Assembly: GCF_016722925.1 (NCBI RefSeq)
Contig: NZ_JAEQNC010000001.1
Span: 186,001 to 250,000, forward strand
Source: Phytoamicus setariae
GTDB lineage: Bacteria; Pseudomonadota; Alphaproteobacteria; Rhizobiales; Rhizobiaceae
Direction: 5' to 3'
DNA: 64,000 bases
Part shown: in pieces, positions 28,756 through 38,336 of the stretch
Layout: the number at the start of each line of letters is the position of its first letter
How positions within the stretch are numbered: position 1 is the stretch's first letter
The notes under the pieces: generated by a model
Seen by the model: only the letters and a program-made list of their open reading frames with translations
Databases searched by the model: none
Told to the model about the DNA's origin: nothing
Program-made: the position numbers and the translations under genes

Positions 28756-28863
28756 TCGCGAGAATTGCCGGTGGAAAATCCGCGTGCAAAAGTGGATAGT
28801 CCATCAGATTGCCCCATTTCTACCGGTGCATCCATGTCGTCAGCTTTTGGCCGGAGGCCCGCA

Positions 28864-29145
28864 ATGTTCATCAGGAGTGTTCTTTTCGGCAGCGTCATCA
28901 GCCTTGCCGCCGTAAGCGCTCGGGCCGAGGACGCGATCGTGGCAACCGATCCGCTGACGATGGAGCGCGTAAATGTTTGCGATGCTTACGGCACGGGCTA
29001 CACGCTGGTTCCTGGCAGCAACACGTGTGTGAAAATGAGCGGCCAGCTCCGCTACGAAAACCACTTTTCTCAAGGCGGGGGAAAAGGCACGGCACACGGT
29101 AGCATTGGCCGCTTTACCCTGGATTTCGAGACCAACAGCGACTGA
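28864..29145 (+). CDS. Miniature or truncated porin-like secreted protein
   Basis: 93 residues. A signal peptide (MFIRSVLFGSVISLAAVSARA) is followed by RVNVCDAYGTGYTLVPG and CVKMSGQLRYE. This is the N-terminal signature of rhizobial Omp2/RopA-type porins: the two Cys, then the first beta strand. Instead of the remaining barrel strands of a roughly 350-residue porin, the frame ends after GSIGRFTLDFETNSD. GGAGG before ATG 28864 is a good ribosome binding site, so it looks expressible. It is either a decayed porin gene or a stand-alone small periplasmic/outer-membrane protein. Confidence 0.6.
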   Translation: MFIRSVLFGSVISLAAVSARAEDAIVATDPLTMERVNVCDAYGTGYTLVPGSNTCVKMSGQLRYENHFSQGGGKGTAHGSIGRFTLDFETNSD

Positions 29146-29181
29146 TGCTTCAATCGGCACGTTGAGCGGCGCAGCGAAGGT

Positions 29182-30543
29182 TCAGGCCGTCGCCTTTTCT
29201 CTGTTGCCTTCATCGACATATTTCCGGGCGATATAGTCGAGCGTCGCCTCGGCATCGACGGGGCGGCCGTAGAAATATCCCTGGCCCAAACCGCAGCCGA
29301 GTGCCTTGAGGCGCAGCGCCTCGGCGAAGTCCTCGATTCCTTCCGCTACGACTTCGAGCTCCAGACCCCGGCACATGGCGATGATAGCCTTGACAATGTG
29401 CTCGGAAGCGCTGTCCGACGTGATGCGGGAGACGAAGGCGCGGTCGATCTTGACCTTGTCGAAAGCGAAATCGCGCAGCCTGCTGAGGCTCGACTGACCG
29501 GTCCCGAAATCGTCCAGCGCAATGCGCACCCCTGCCGAGCGCAATTCAGTGACGATCTTGTGCGCGGTTTCCGGGTCGGTCATCATCGCCGTCTCGGTGA
29601 TCTCGAGCTCCAGGCGGCGCAGGTCGAGGCCGGTGCGATTGATGATCGCCAGAATATTGAACGCTGTGGATGGGTCCATCAATTGCGCTGATGAAAGATT
29701 GAAGGACAAAAACAGTTCCTGCGGCCATGAAAGCGCAGCTTCGGCTGCCTTGCGCAGCAGCGTCTCCGATAACGCGTCGATGAATCCCCGTTCCTCGGCA
29801 AGCGGCACGAAAACTGCGGGTGAAACGAAGCCGAGATCGCGGTCGATCCAGCGAGCCAGCGCCTCGAAACCGACGACCGTGTCATTCTGGAGATCGACGA
29901 TCGGTTGGAAATGTACCTCCACCTCATTGGCGATGATGGCGTTGCGCAGGGCTTGCTCTAGCTGGGTCGCGCGCTTCATCTGCTCGGCTATTTCGGTGGA
30001 ATAGACGGTGATCTGACCGCGACCGCGGCGTTTCGAACGATAGAGCGCAGTTTCCGCGCTCTTGATCAGGTCCTCGAAATCCTCGCCTGCGAACGGATGG
30101 ATCGAAAAACCGAATGAAGCGGATAGGCGCACGTTGCGGTCACCAAGATCGTACGGCGCCGACAGGACTTCCTTGAGCATGATCCCAGTCCTCTCGGCGC
30201 TGCGGCGCTCGAAGACGAGTGGGAAGAGAAAGGCGAACTCATCGCCGTCATAGCGCACCACTGTCGCGCCATCGGGTATGCACGCTTTCAGCCGATGCGC
30301 GACCTGGCACAATATCTGGTCGCCGGAGGAAGGGCCGAACAGATCATTGATCGGCTTGAAGCCGTCAAGATTGGCAATGCCGATGGCGAAAGGAGCTGGA
30401 TCTTCGGCACGTTCGGCGATCAGAGCGCGCAGTTTGTCCCGTAGCCTGTGGCGGTTACCCAGTCCCGTGAGCGGATCGGTGAAAGCCAATGCCTGCAATT
30501 CATTTTGGCTAGCTGGCGATAATCCCGGGTCATCGACCCTCAT
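29182..30543 (-). CDS. GGDEF-EAL protein, probable c-di-GMP phosphodiesterase
   Basis: About 453 residues, soluble. The GGDEF domain starts FTDPLTGLGNRHRLRDKL and has RYDGDEFAF at the active loop, so the signature is DGDEF and no RxxD inhibitory site is evident. The EAL domain retains the catalytic set: FEALARW, FNLSSAQL, ELEITETAM, LDDFGTGQSS, DKVKIDRAFV, VVAEGIED and GLGQGYFYGRP. Net activity is therefore likely hydrolysis of c-di-GMP, with the GGDEF domain regulatory. ATG 30543 has AGGGA upstream; ATG 30564 does not. It lies 130 bases downstream of the PAS-receiver gene on the same strand. Confidence 0.88.
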   Translation of the reverse strand: MRVDDPGLSPASQNELQALAFTDPLTGLGNRHRLRDKLRALIAERAEDPAPFAIGIANLDGFKPINDLFGPSSGDQILCQVAHRLKACIPDGATVVRYDGDEFAFLFPLVFERRSAERTGIMLKEVLSAPYDLGDRNVRLSASFGFSIHPFAGEDFEDLIKSAETALYRSKRRGRGQITVYSTEIAEQMKRATQLEQALRNAIIANEVEVHFQPIVDLQNDTVVGFEALARWIDRDLGFVSPAVFVPLAEERGFIDALSETLLRKAAEAALSWPQELFLSFNLSSAQLMDPSTAFNILAIINRTGLDLRRLELEITETAMMTDPETAHKIVTELRSAGVRIALDDFGTGQSSLSRLRDFAFDKVKIDRAFVSRITSDSASEHIVKAIIAMCRGLELEVVAEGIEDFAEALRLKALGCGLGQGYFYGRPVDAEATLDYIARKYVDEGNREKATA

Positions 30544-30673
30544 TTGCGCATTCCCTGCAAGCATTTACGTCACAATGTGACATTGAGGCGAAAGTGTTAA
30601 AAATTGGCTTTTTCGAGGCGATTAGTTTTCCGGAATGCAACCGTAAAAGTCGCAAGGCCGGAAATAAATCGAC

Positions 30674-32347
30674 TTAGGCAGCCGAACGCGATGACAACGC
30701 GCGAGGAGCCTCCAAATTCAACACATGCTTCCGGATGGCCGCGTCCAGGGCGTCCGGGCTGAGCGGCTTGGCGATCGCGCCGGCAAGTTCGGCATCGATG
30801 CAGAGTTGATGCTGTTCCGTTGAGTTGCCAGTCAACAGCCCGATGATCGGCGGCGCCTTGGCGTCGGGCATGAACAGGCTGCTCGCAGTGGCCGCGAACT
30901 GGCCAATGGTCATGTCCGGCGGCGTGACGTCCACGAAGATGATGCGTGGCTTGAGTTCGGCGGCTTTCGCCAACCCCTCCTTGCCGGTACTGACGATCGT
31001 GAAGTTCAATCCCAGGCTTTCCAGCAACTGTTCGAGCACCAGACGATTGACCGGGTTATCCTCGACCGCGAGCACGTCGGTAACCTCGGCAGCGGGCAGC
31101 GGCGTCGCCTGCGGACTTGCCCCAGAAAACGGCTTGTATGCTGGACTTGCCTGCAGCAGATCGACGGCCGGCGCGATCTCGAACCCACTGGCGGGACTGG
31201 CGTTCACAGCCAGTCGTCTGCAGGCAATCTGGTGCCGTGCTGCGATTTCGATGAATAGGCCGCCGCTGTCGCTTGCCAGAAGAACGAGGTCGATCGTCAG
31301 TCCGGCAGCTTTGACTGCAGGCAGGAACGCCGCGAACTCCACGGGGTCGCGAATGATGCAGAGATCAATCTGTCTACCGGCAGCATCCTGCATCAGCGCC
31401 TCGTCATTCTCGCCCTCGGTGGCGACATAGACAATGCGACGTCGCACCCGATTCGGCACCGATGGCTCGGTCCGGTGTGCTGGACCATCTGCTGCGGTCG
31501 AGCGAGGCGATAATGCGGACGTGTCGATTTTCAGCATGAGATCGGCAGCCGATCTATTCACGGAAGCCTGCGGAAGTTCGTCGAAGGACATGGCGATGAA
31601 TTGGTTGCCGGCTGTTCCCATGCGGCGCGCACGATGCAGGATGGTCAATTGCTTGTCTTCGGCATCACCCAGATTGAATATCGTTTGCCGGTCCACCCCG
31701 CTCGCCAGAAGCTGCCAGTCGGCTTCCTCCAGCGTCTGCGCGAGTTCGGGAGTGAATATCGACCAGATATTGTTGCCGAGAATGGCCTCGGCAGGCAGGT
31801 TCAGCATCGCGCAGAATCTCTGGTTGACTGCAACGAAGTTCAGATACTTGTCCTTTATGGCGACGGCGACGGGCAGCGTGTCGAGGATTTCCTCGGTGAG
31901 GCGCACGCGCTCCTGATCGACACGCCAGCTCACTTCTCGTTTTTTCTGTTCTGAAACATCAAGAATGATGGTGAGGCCCAATCCGGACGGAAAACGGCGG
32001 CTGACGATGCGTAGCCAGCGGTCCGGCCCGCATTGCTCGATCGTATCGAACCGTTCCTTCCAGGCAACAGCCACGCGCTCGGCAATCCATTGTTCGCGGC
32101 TGGCGGGGGACTTGGAACCGTCGCCAAACCGTAGCCCTGAATCGAACAGGGCGCCGTAGAGGTCGCGTGCCCGCTTGCCGACCTCGATGGCGGCTTCAGG
32201 AATGGGAAAAAGGTGCAGCAGACGCAGGCTCGCAAAGCTCAAATGGTCGAGCTTGTCGGTAACGAAAATCGCCGCCCCGAGACCTTCACAGAAGATCTCC
32301 AGCAAATTGCATTGCATGATGGCGTCCATCGACGCGGCATCGTCCAT
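30674..32347 (-). CDS. PAS-PAS-receiver signalling protein lacking a histidine kinase domain
   Basis: 557 residues. An N-terminal PAS-like region (GLGAAIFVTDKLDHLSFAS to LTIILDVSEQKKRE) is followed by a second PAS (EEILDTLPVAVAIKDKYLN, VNQRFCAMLNLPAEAILG). A receiver-like fold without phosphorylation residues follows (RRRIVYVATEGENDEALM). The C-terminal receiver has DVLAVEDNPVNRLVLEQLL, the phospho-acceptor Asp in RIIFVDVTPPDM, and the conserved Lys in AGAIAKPLS. No H-box or HATPase is present, so the phosphodonor must come from another kinase. GGGAG lies upstream of ATG 32347. It is probably cotranscribed with the downstream GGDEF-EAL gene. Confidence 0.82.
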   Translation of the reverse strand: MDDAASMDAIMQCNLLEIFCEGLGAAIFVTDKLDHLSFASLRLLHLFPIPEAAIEVGKRARDLYGALFDSGLRFGDGSKSPASREQWIAERVAVAWKERFDTIEQCGPDRWLRIVSRRFPSGLGLTIILDVSEQKKREVSWRVDQERVRLTEEILDTLPVAVAIKDKYLNFVAVNQRFCAMLNLPAEAILGNNIWSIFTPELAQTLEEADWQLLASGVDRQTIFNLGDAEDKQLTILHRARRMGTAGNQFIAMSFDELPQASVNRSAADLMLKIDTSALSPRSTAADGPAHRTEPSVPNRVRRRIVYVATEGENDEALMQDAAGRQIDLCIIRDPVEFAAFLPAVKAAGLTIDLVLLASDSGGLFIEIAARHQIACRRLAVNASPASGFEIAPAVDLLQASPAYKPFSGASPQATPLPAAEVTDVLAVEDNPVNRLVLEQLLESLGLNFTIVSTGKEGLAKAAELKPRIIFVDVTPPDMTIGQFAATASSLFMPDAKAPPIIGLLTGNSTEQHQLCIDAELAGAIAKPLSPDALDAAIRKHVLNLEAPRALSSRSAA

Positions 32348-32572
32348 TGCTGGCTCCCTGAAGGGCTACATTTTGTGGATTTTCATGCTGGTGATGGCCT
32401 GAAGCGGGAAACGGCAGGCTCGCAATTGGATCACTCCAGCAAATGATCCTGGCCTGCGGGTAAGAACCGCGCACCGGTCCCGCATTCATTTCAAGTTGTA
32501 CATTTAATTGCAGGATAAAATTAATTAGCGTTTAACGCGTCCGCAATCTTCCTGCTTTTCTGCCGCAGGCGG

Positions 32573-34339
32573 TTACTCAGCAGCCTCCTGCCGCGGCTTC
32601 ACCAGCGGTTCTGGCTGGACAGGATGATTGTATAGCATCTCTCTGCCGGCGGTGATGCCTTCCGATGCCTGCAGTTCGAGGCGCGCCTCGTCCCGCTTTC
32701 GGATATCCTCGGTCACCAGCACCGCATCGCTTTCCGGTACGCCAAGTGCTTCGAGCGCTCTTTGACCGAAAAGCAGGCCGGATTCCAGGGTCTCGCGCAG
32801 CTCGTACTCGACGGCCTTGCTGCGCAGTTCGAGTGCGTGCAATCGGTCGTAGGACCGGACAAAAATACGGGCATTCGGATATTCCGATTGCACCAGATCG
32901 ACGATCCGGTCGGTGATTTCCTTCTTCTGGGTGCAGATCGCGATGATCTTGGCCTTCTCGATTCCGGCCGCGATCAGCACATCCTTGCGGGTGCCGTCGC
33001 CGAAGTAGATGCGGAAGCCAAAGCGGGACGCCTGTCGAATGCGATCGGCGGACTGGTCGATGACGGTGACGCTGCGTCCGCCGGCAAGCAGGATCTGCGA
33101 CGCAATCTGGCCGAAGCGCGAGAAGCCGACCATGAAAACGTCTGCTCCTGCGCCTTCGAAATCCTCCTCGATCTCTTCACGTTCCTCCGGTTTGGCGATC
33201 AGGGCGGGGATGGCGGCAAACACCGGCGTCAGCGCCATGGTCACGGTGACGATGGCAATGAGAAGGGAGGCGGTGGACTGCGGAAAAATGCCAGCGCCTG
33301 CCGCAGCGGTGAACAACACGAAGCCGAACTCGCCGCCCTGCGACAGCAGAAATGCGCCCTTCAGCGCATTGTTGTGCGACGATCCGGCAAGCCGGTAAAG
33401 CACATAGATTGCGACCGTCTTGACAAGCAGGATGAGCGGCACGGCCAGGACGATGATGAGCCAGTTCTCGCTGACCACCTGCAATTGCAGCGACAGGCCG
33501 ACCGCCATGAAGAACAGGCCGAGCAGAATGCCGCGAAACGGCTCGATATCGGCTTCGAGCTCGTGCCTGTATGACGATTCGGCAAGCATCAGGCCGGCAA
33601 GAAACGCCCCCATGGCCATCGACAGGCCGGCAACCTCCATCAGCGCTGCTGCCCCAAGTACCACGAACAGGGCTGCCGCAATCATGGCTTCACGTGCGCC
33701 AGTTCGCCCGATGATCTGGAAAAGCGGTGTGAGCAGATAGCGGCCGATCAGCACGAGGCCAATGACGGCGCCGATGGCGATGCCCGCGCTTGCGAGGCTG
33801 AAGCCGCCTTCGTCGCCGCCCGGCGCTATGAACGCCGTCATGGCCAGGAGCGGCACGATGGCGAGATCCTGAAACAGCAGGATGGAAAAGGCGCGCTGTC
33901 CATAGGGGGTGTTGAGATCGCCCCGGTCCTCGAGGATCTGCAGCGCGAAAGCCGTGGAAGACAGCGCCAGTCCGAATCCGGCAACAAGCGAACCGCGCCA
34001 ATCGAGAAGTCCGAGATAGTATGCCAACGCCGACAACACCGCGCCGGAGACCAGCACCTGCACGCTACCCAGCGCGAAGATATCTCTGCGCATCTGCCAA
34101 AGCCGCGCCGGCTTGAGTTCCAGGCCGATGATGAACAGCAGGAAAACCACGCCCAGTTCGGCGACCGACAAGATGTCGTCGCCGCCGCTGATCAGCGCGA
34201 GCACCGGGCCGATGACGATGCCCGCGGCGAGGTAGCCAAGGACAGTGCCTAGGCCGAGGCGCTTGAAAAGCGGCGCGGCAACAACGGCGCCCCCGAGGAG
34301 CAGAAGCGCTTCGTTGAATAGGGCATGCGGCTGAGCCAT
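32573..34339 (-). CDS. CPA2 monovalent cation:proton antiporter (KefB/KefC-like)
   Basis: 588 residues. A 12-13-helix exchanger domain is recognisable from GTVLGYLAAGIVIGP, LGVVFLLFIIGLELKP and the core STAFALQILEDRG / LLFQDLAIVPLL segment with its acidic ion-binding residues. A C-terminal cytoplasmic TrkA-N domain (VFMVGFSRFGQIASQILLAG, YFGDGTRKDVL) binds nucleotide. Kef systems exchange K+ for H+ and are gated by glutathione adducts. I use ATG 34339 (MAQPHALFNEALLLLGG), because the frame upstream to 34438 does not look like a membrane protein. Confidence 0.88.
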   Translation of the reverse strand: MAQPHALFNEALLLLGGAVVAAPLFKRLGLGTVLGYLAAGIVIGPVLALISGGDDILSVAELGVVFLLFIIGLELKPARLWQMRRDIFALGSVQVLVSGAVLSALAYYLGLLDWRGSLVAGFGLALSSTAFALQILEDRGDLNTPYGQRAFSILLFQDLAIVPLLAMTAFIAPGGDEGGFSLASAGIAIGAVIGLVLIGRYLLTPLFQIIGRTGAREAMIAAALFVVLGAAALMEVAGLSMAMGAFLAGLMLAESSYRHELEADIEPFRGILLGLFFMAVGLSLQLQVVSENWLIIVLAVPLILLVKTVAIYVLYRLAGSSHNNALKGAFLLSQGGEFGFVLFTAAAGAGIFPQSTASLLIAIVTVTMALTPVFAAIPALIAKPEEREEIEEDFEGAGADVFMVGFSRFGQIASQILLAGGRSVTVIDQSADRIRQASRFGFRIYFGDGTRKDVLIAAGIEKAKIIAICTQKKEITDRIVDLVQSEYPNARIFVRSYDRLHALELRSKAVEYELRETLESGLLFGQRALEALGVPESDAVLVTEDIRKRDEARLELQASEGITAGREMLYNHPVQPEPLVKPRQEAAE

Positions 34340-34468
34340 GAGAGCTATGGATCCGGTGTCGATCGATGTTTGTGAGCCTGTTAGGCCCGAGACAGGTAAA
34401 GATAAGGTGAGCGACCCTTGATGATTTTGCAAGCGCACAATAAATGAAGGGCATGAGAAAGGCCTCCC

Positions 34469-35815
34469 ATGCTTGAGCCCATTGATTCCACCAGCCTGCT
34501 TTCCCGTGCATCCGAACTCGTCGATCTCGCCCGCAAAGCGGGCGCGACGGCGGCGGACGCCGTTGTCGTTCGTTCCAAATCGCGATCCGTATCCGTGCGG
34601 CTCGGCAAGGTGGAGGGCGTCGACTCATCTGAAAGCGACGATTTCTCGCTGCGTGTCTTTGTCGGCGCGCGGGTGGCGAGCGTCTCGGCCAATCCGGGAT
34701 TTGATCTTCGCGTCTTGGCGGAGCGCGCCGTTGCGATGGCGAAGGCCTCCCCTGAAGACCCTTTTGCCTGCTTGGCTGATTCCGGCGATCTGTCGCGCGA
34801 TCATCCGGATCTCGGACTTTTCGATGCAACCGATGTTTCATCCCAGCAGTTGACTGACGCTGCACTTGAAGCCGAGAGCGCCGCGCTCGCAGTTGGCGGC
34901 GTCACCAACTCCGGCGGTGCAGGCGCTTCTGCGTCGATGGGCGGACTGGTGCTGGTTACCTCGCACGGTTTTTCGGGCTCATACATGGCGACGCGATTTG
35001 GGCGTGGCGTCAGCGTCATTGCCGGCGAGGGCACCGGCATGGAGCGCGATCATGAAAGCGACTCGCGCCTGCATTACGTCGATCTCGATGCTGCTGTGGA
35101 GATCGGCCGCAAAGCCGGCGAGCGTGCAGTTCGCCGCCTTAATCCGCGCAAGGCAGACACCGGTACCGGCTTGACGGTCATCTATGATCCCCGCGTGGCG
35201 CGCGGACTGGTGTCGCATATCGCTTCTGCGATCAATGGCGCGGCGATCGCCCGCAAGACCTCGTTTCTCAAGGACCGCATGGGCCAGCAGATTCTGCGCA
35301 AGGGGCTGACCATTTCCGACGATCCACTTGTCTACAAGGGATCCTCTTCGAGGCCTTTCGACGGTGAAGGCGTTCAGGGTCAACGGCTGCTGATGGTCGA
35401 GGACGGGGTGCTGAACCATTGGTTCCTGGCAACGTCCGCCGCCCGCGAACTCGGCCTCAAGACCAACGGTCGCGGTGCGCGAGGCGGAAACACGGTCTCG
35501 CCCACATCCACAAACCTGGCGCTGGAGCCTGGCGATGTTTCGCCTGAGGACATGATCGCCTCCATCAAGGACGGATTCTACCTGACCGAGCTGATCGGTC
35601 ACGGCGCCGATCTCGTGACCGGAGAATATTCGCGCGGCGCATCCGGTTTCTGGATCGAGAACGGCGCGCTCACCTATCCCGTCTCCGAGGTCACGATCGC
35701 GTCGAACATGAAGGATATGTTCCTGAACATGACGCCCGCCAGCGACATCGACAGGAAGTTTGGAACGGCATCCCCGACCGTGCTGATCGAGAACATGACG
35801 ATCGCCGGACGGTAG
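34469..35815 (+). CDS. pmbA: TldD/PmbA-family metalloprotease-related protein
   Basis: 448 residues with the PmbA layout: ADAVVVRSKSRSVSVRLGK near the N-terminus, AERAVAMAKASPEDPFA, ARGLVSHIASAINGAAIARK in the middle, and LLMVEDGVLNHWFLATSAAR followed by NLALEPGDVSPEDMIAS. PmbA pairs with TldD to degrade unfolded peptides, and the complex matures microcin B17 in enterobacteria. A tldD gene is not in the window. It starts a plus-strand series leading to IMPase, DUF4170, waaA and lpxK, an order widely conserved in rhizobia. IMPase follows after 11 bases. Confidence 0.92.
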   Translation: MLEPIDSTSLLSRASELVDLARKAGATAADAVVVRSKSRSVSVRLGKVEGVDSSESDDFSLRVFVGARVASVSANPGFDLRVLAERAVAMAKASPEDPFACLADSGDLSRDHPDLGLFDATDVSSQQLTDAALEAESAALAVGGVTNSGGAGASASMGGLVLVTSHGFSGSYMATRFGRGVSVIAGEGTGMERDHESDSRLHYVDLDAAVEIGRKAGERAVRRLNPRKADTGTGLTVIYDPRVARGLVSHIASAINGAAIARKTSFLKDRMGQQILRKGLTISDDPLVYKGSSSRPFDGEGVQGQRLLMVEDGVLNHWFLATSAARELGLKTNGRGARGGNTVSPTSTNLALEPGDVSPEDMIASIKDGFYLTELIGHGADLVTGEYSRGASGFWIENGALTYPVSEVTIASNMKDMFLNMTPASDIDRKFGTASPTVLIENMTIAGR

Positions 35816-35826
35816 GAAACGCGACC

Positions 35827-36645
35827 ATGACATCAGGACTTTCAACGCCATCCCGGCCGCAATATGCCGACGATCTCGACTTGCTGGTCGAAGCAGCCAA
35901 GGCGGCCGGTCGGGAAGCGATGACCTATTTTCGCAATGACGTGAAGATCTGGTGGAAAAATGAAGGCACGTCGCCGGTCACAGCGGCAGACCACGCGGCA
36001 AACGATGTTCTAAAGCACAGGCTTCTTTCCGCCCGGCCTGACTACGGCTGGCTGTCGGAGGAAAGCGAAGACAGCGCCGAGCGGCTTTCGCGGCATGCGG
36101 TGTTCATTGTCGATCCTATCGACGGCACCCGCGCCTTCATGGCAGGCAAGGATACCTGGGTGGTGAGCGCCGCGGTAACAATGGGTGGGTTGCCTGTCGC
36201 CGGCGTGCTCTATGCCCCGGCGCTCGATGAGCTTTATGTAGCGACGGCCGATGGACTTGTGGAGAAGAACGGCGAGCCGCTCGCCCTTGCCGGCCACAAG
36301 CCCGGCGAACCCATCCGGATCAGTGCGGCCGATGACATGGTCAAGGCACTGCGGGCGCCGGTCAATGCGCAGCTCGAACGGATGAGCCGCATTCCATCGC
36401 TTGCCTATCGGCTCGCAATGATCGCCGACGGCAGGCTGGATGCTACTTTGGTCAAGCCAAATGCCCATGATTGGGATCTTGCCGCTGCCGATCTGATCCT
36501 TCGCAATGCCGGCGGTCGGTTGACAAATCTCGCCGGCGAGGCGTTGCTCTACAACACCCCTATCCCTCGCCACAACGTGCTGGTCGCAGCGGATGCGGGA
36601 CTGCATAGAGCAATTCTGGCAGCGTTCCCGGGCGGCACCCACTAA
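35827..36645 (+). CDS. Inositol-monophosphatase-family phosphatase (CysQ-like)
   Basis: 272 residues. Metal- and phosphate-binding motifs are present: SEESEDSAER at about residue 78, VDPIDGTRAFMAGKDTW near 98, and NAHDWDLAAADLIL near 216. The family includes inositol-1-phosphatase and 3'(2'),5'-bisphosphate nucleotidase (CysQ), and this member cannot be resolved further. It lies 11 bases after pmbA, suggesting cotranscription. A 120-base gap then separates it from the DUF4170 gene. Confidence 0.88.
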   Translation: MTSGLSTPSRPQYADDLDLLVEAAKAAGREAMTYFRNDVKIWWKNEGTSPVTAADHAANDVLKHRLLSARPDYGWLSEESEDSAERLSRHAVFIVDPIDGTRAFMAGKDTWVVSAAVTMGGLPVAGVLYAPALDELYVATADGLVEKNGEPLALAGHKPGEPIRISAADDMVKALRAPVNAQLERMSRIPSLAYRLAMIADGRLDATLVKPNAHDWDLAAADLILRNAGGRLTNLAGEALLYNTPIPRHNVLVAADAGLHRAILAAFPGGTH

Positions 36646-36766
36646 GAAATCGGTGCATTGATCAGCTTCGAGCGTAGTATGGCCGCCAAACCATTGACGT
36701 TTACATAGGAATGCCGCAATTCCATGCGGATAAGCGCGCTGAAATCACGATCACGAGGTGATGAGA

Positions 36767-37009
36767 ATGAGCGATAGCGAAAAACCAAAACAACTGCTGC
36801 ATCTAGTGTTCGGTGGAGAGTTGACGACTCTCGGTTCGACCGAATTCAAAAACCTCGAGGACCTTGACCTCGTCGGCGTGTTTCCTGACTATGCCGCCGC
36901 CCATATGGCTTGGAAGGCCAAGGCGCAGCAGACCGTCGACAATGCCCACATGCGCTATTTCATCGTCCACATGCACAAGCTTCTCGACCCCCAGGTTGGT
37001 AAAGCCTGA
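36767..37009 (+). CDS. DUF4170 family small protein
   Basis: 80 residues, soluble, with no Cys. It contains HLVFGGELTTLGSTEFKNLE, VGVFPDYAAAHMAWKAKAQ and YFIVHMHKLLDP, the DUF4170 signature found in alphaproteobacteria, commonly just before waaA. The function is unknown. I use ATG 36767: GAGGTG ends six bases before it, whereas ATG 36761 and GTG 36758 overlap that site. Its stop overlaps the waaA ATG by one base, so the two are translationally coupled and a link to Kdo transfer is plausible. Confidence 0.88.
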   Translation: MSDSEKPKQLLHLVFGGELTTLGSTEFKNLEDLDLVGVFPDYAAAHMAWKAKAQQTVDNAHMRYFIVHMHKLLDPQVGKA

Positions 37010-38334
37010 TGAGCAGCCTGCGCGCACGCATAGCTTTGTCGGCGTATCGTTGGGCCGGGGTAGCGGCCTACCCCGCGGTCAACGCTATGATGGCGCTCAG
37101 GACTGCGCGCGGCAAGGAAGAGCGTGCACGCAAATCCGAGCGCTACGGCTATGCGAGCGCGGCCCGCCCGGAAGGGCCGCTGGTATGGATCCATGCGGCC
37201 AGCGTCGGCGAGACCAACGCTATGGTGCCGCTTATCAAGGAAATCGCCCGCCGGGACATTACGGTTCTGTTGACCACCGGCACGGTGACGTCGGCATCCG
37301 TGGCGCACAGGCGACTGGGCGATGAGGTTATCCATCAATATGTGCCGCTGGATCTGAAGCCGGTGATCAACCGCTTCCTGGAATATTGGCAGCCCGATAT
37401 CGCGCTGTTTGCCGAATCCGAGATCTGGCCGGTGACGGTCATGGAGCTGGGTCACCGGCATATTCCGCAGATTCTGGTGAATGCGCGCATTTCGGACCGT
37501 TCGTTCCGTCGCTGGTCTTCGGTCACCAACATCGCCTCGACGCTGTTTGAAAACTTTGCTTTGGTCATTGCCCAGTCCGAACTGGATGCAACGCGCTTTC
37601 AGGAACTCGGGGCGCTGCCGGTTCTGGTGTCCGGCAATCTCAAGGCCGACAGCGGCATGCCCGAAGCCGATCAGCTTTCCCTCACGCGCTGCCGCTACCA
37701 GATAGGCGAACGGCAAACATGGGCGGCCATCTCTACATTCGATGGCGAGGAAAAAGCCGCTGCGGCCGTTCACAGGGCGCTAAAGAGCCGGATCGATCTT
37801 TTGTCTATCATCGTGCCGCGCCATCCGGAGCGTGCCGATGAGATCGAGGCGATGTTGCTTGAGGAAGGGCTGAATGTCGCCCGCCGCAGCCGAAATGACG
37901 CGATTGCACCGGACACGGATATCTATCTCGGCGATACGATAGGCGAGATGAGCCTTTATCTGCAATTGACCGAAGTCGCCTTCGTTGGACGTTCGCTGAC
38001 TGCCGAAGGCGGGCAAAACCCGCTGGAGCCGGCAATGATGGGCTGCGCTATTTTGTCGGGCGGCCATGTCGGTAATTTCCGGGAAAGCTACCAGATGCTC
38101 GCCAGCAACGGCTCGGCCCGCATGGTGCGAGATGGCGAGATGCTCACCAAGGGCGTCTACTATCTCCTGACCAACGAGCCGGCCCGCCACCGGATGATCG
38201 ATGCCGGGCTGCAGACTGTTCATCAGATGCGCGGGGCGCTGAACGCCACGCTTCGCGGCCTTGAGCCCTATATCAACCCGCTGACCATGAAGGCCCGGCT
38301 GATGCCGCGCAATGGCGCGATAGCCGGAGCCTGA
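37009..38334 (+). CDS. waaA: 3-deoxy-D-manno-octulosonic acid (Kdo) transferase
   Basis: Adds Kdo residues to lipid IVA at the inner membrane, 441 residues. The N-terminal membrane-associated region is followed by PLVWIHAASVGETNAMVPL with the catalytic Glu, TTGTVTSASVAHRRL, FAESEIWPVTVMEL and VNARISDRSFRRW. The C-terminal CMP-Kdo-binding part carries AFVGRSLTAEGGQNPLEPA. The frame starts with ATG 37009, sharing an A with the DUF4170 stop. Confidence 0.95.
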   Translation: MSSLRARIALSAYRWAGVAAYPAVNAMMALRTARGKEERARKSERYGYASAARPEGPLVWIHAASVGETNAMVPLIKEIARRDITVLLTTGTVTSASVAHRRLGDEVIHQYVPLDLKPVINRFLEYWQPDIALFAESEIWPVTVMELGHRHIPQILVNARISDRSFRRWSSVTNIASTLFENFALVIAQSELDATRFQELGALPVLVSGNLKADSGMPEADQLSLTRCRYQIGERQTWAAISTFDGEEKAAAAVHRALKSRIDLLSIIVPRHPERADEIEAMLLEEGLNVARRSRNDAIAPDTDIYLGDTIGEMSLYLQLTEVAFVGRSLTAEGGQNPLEPAMMGCAILSGGHVGNFRESYQMLASNGSARMVRDGEMLTKGVYYLLTNEPARHRMIDAGLQTVHQMRGALNATLRGLEPYINPLTMKARLMPRNGAIAGA

Positions 38335-38336
38335 GA

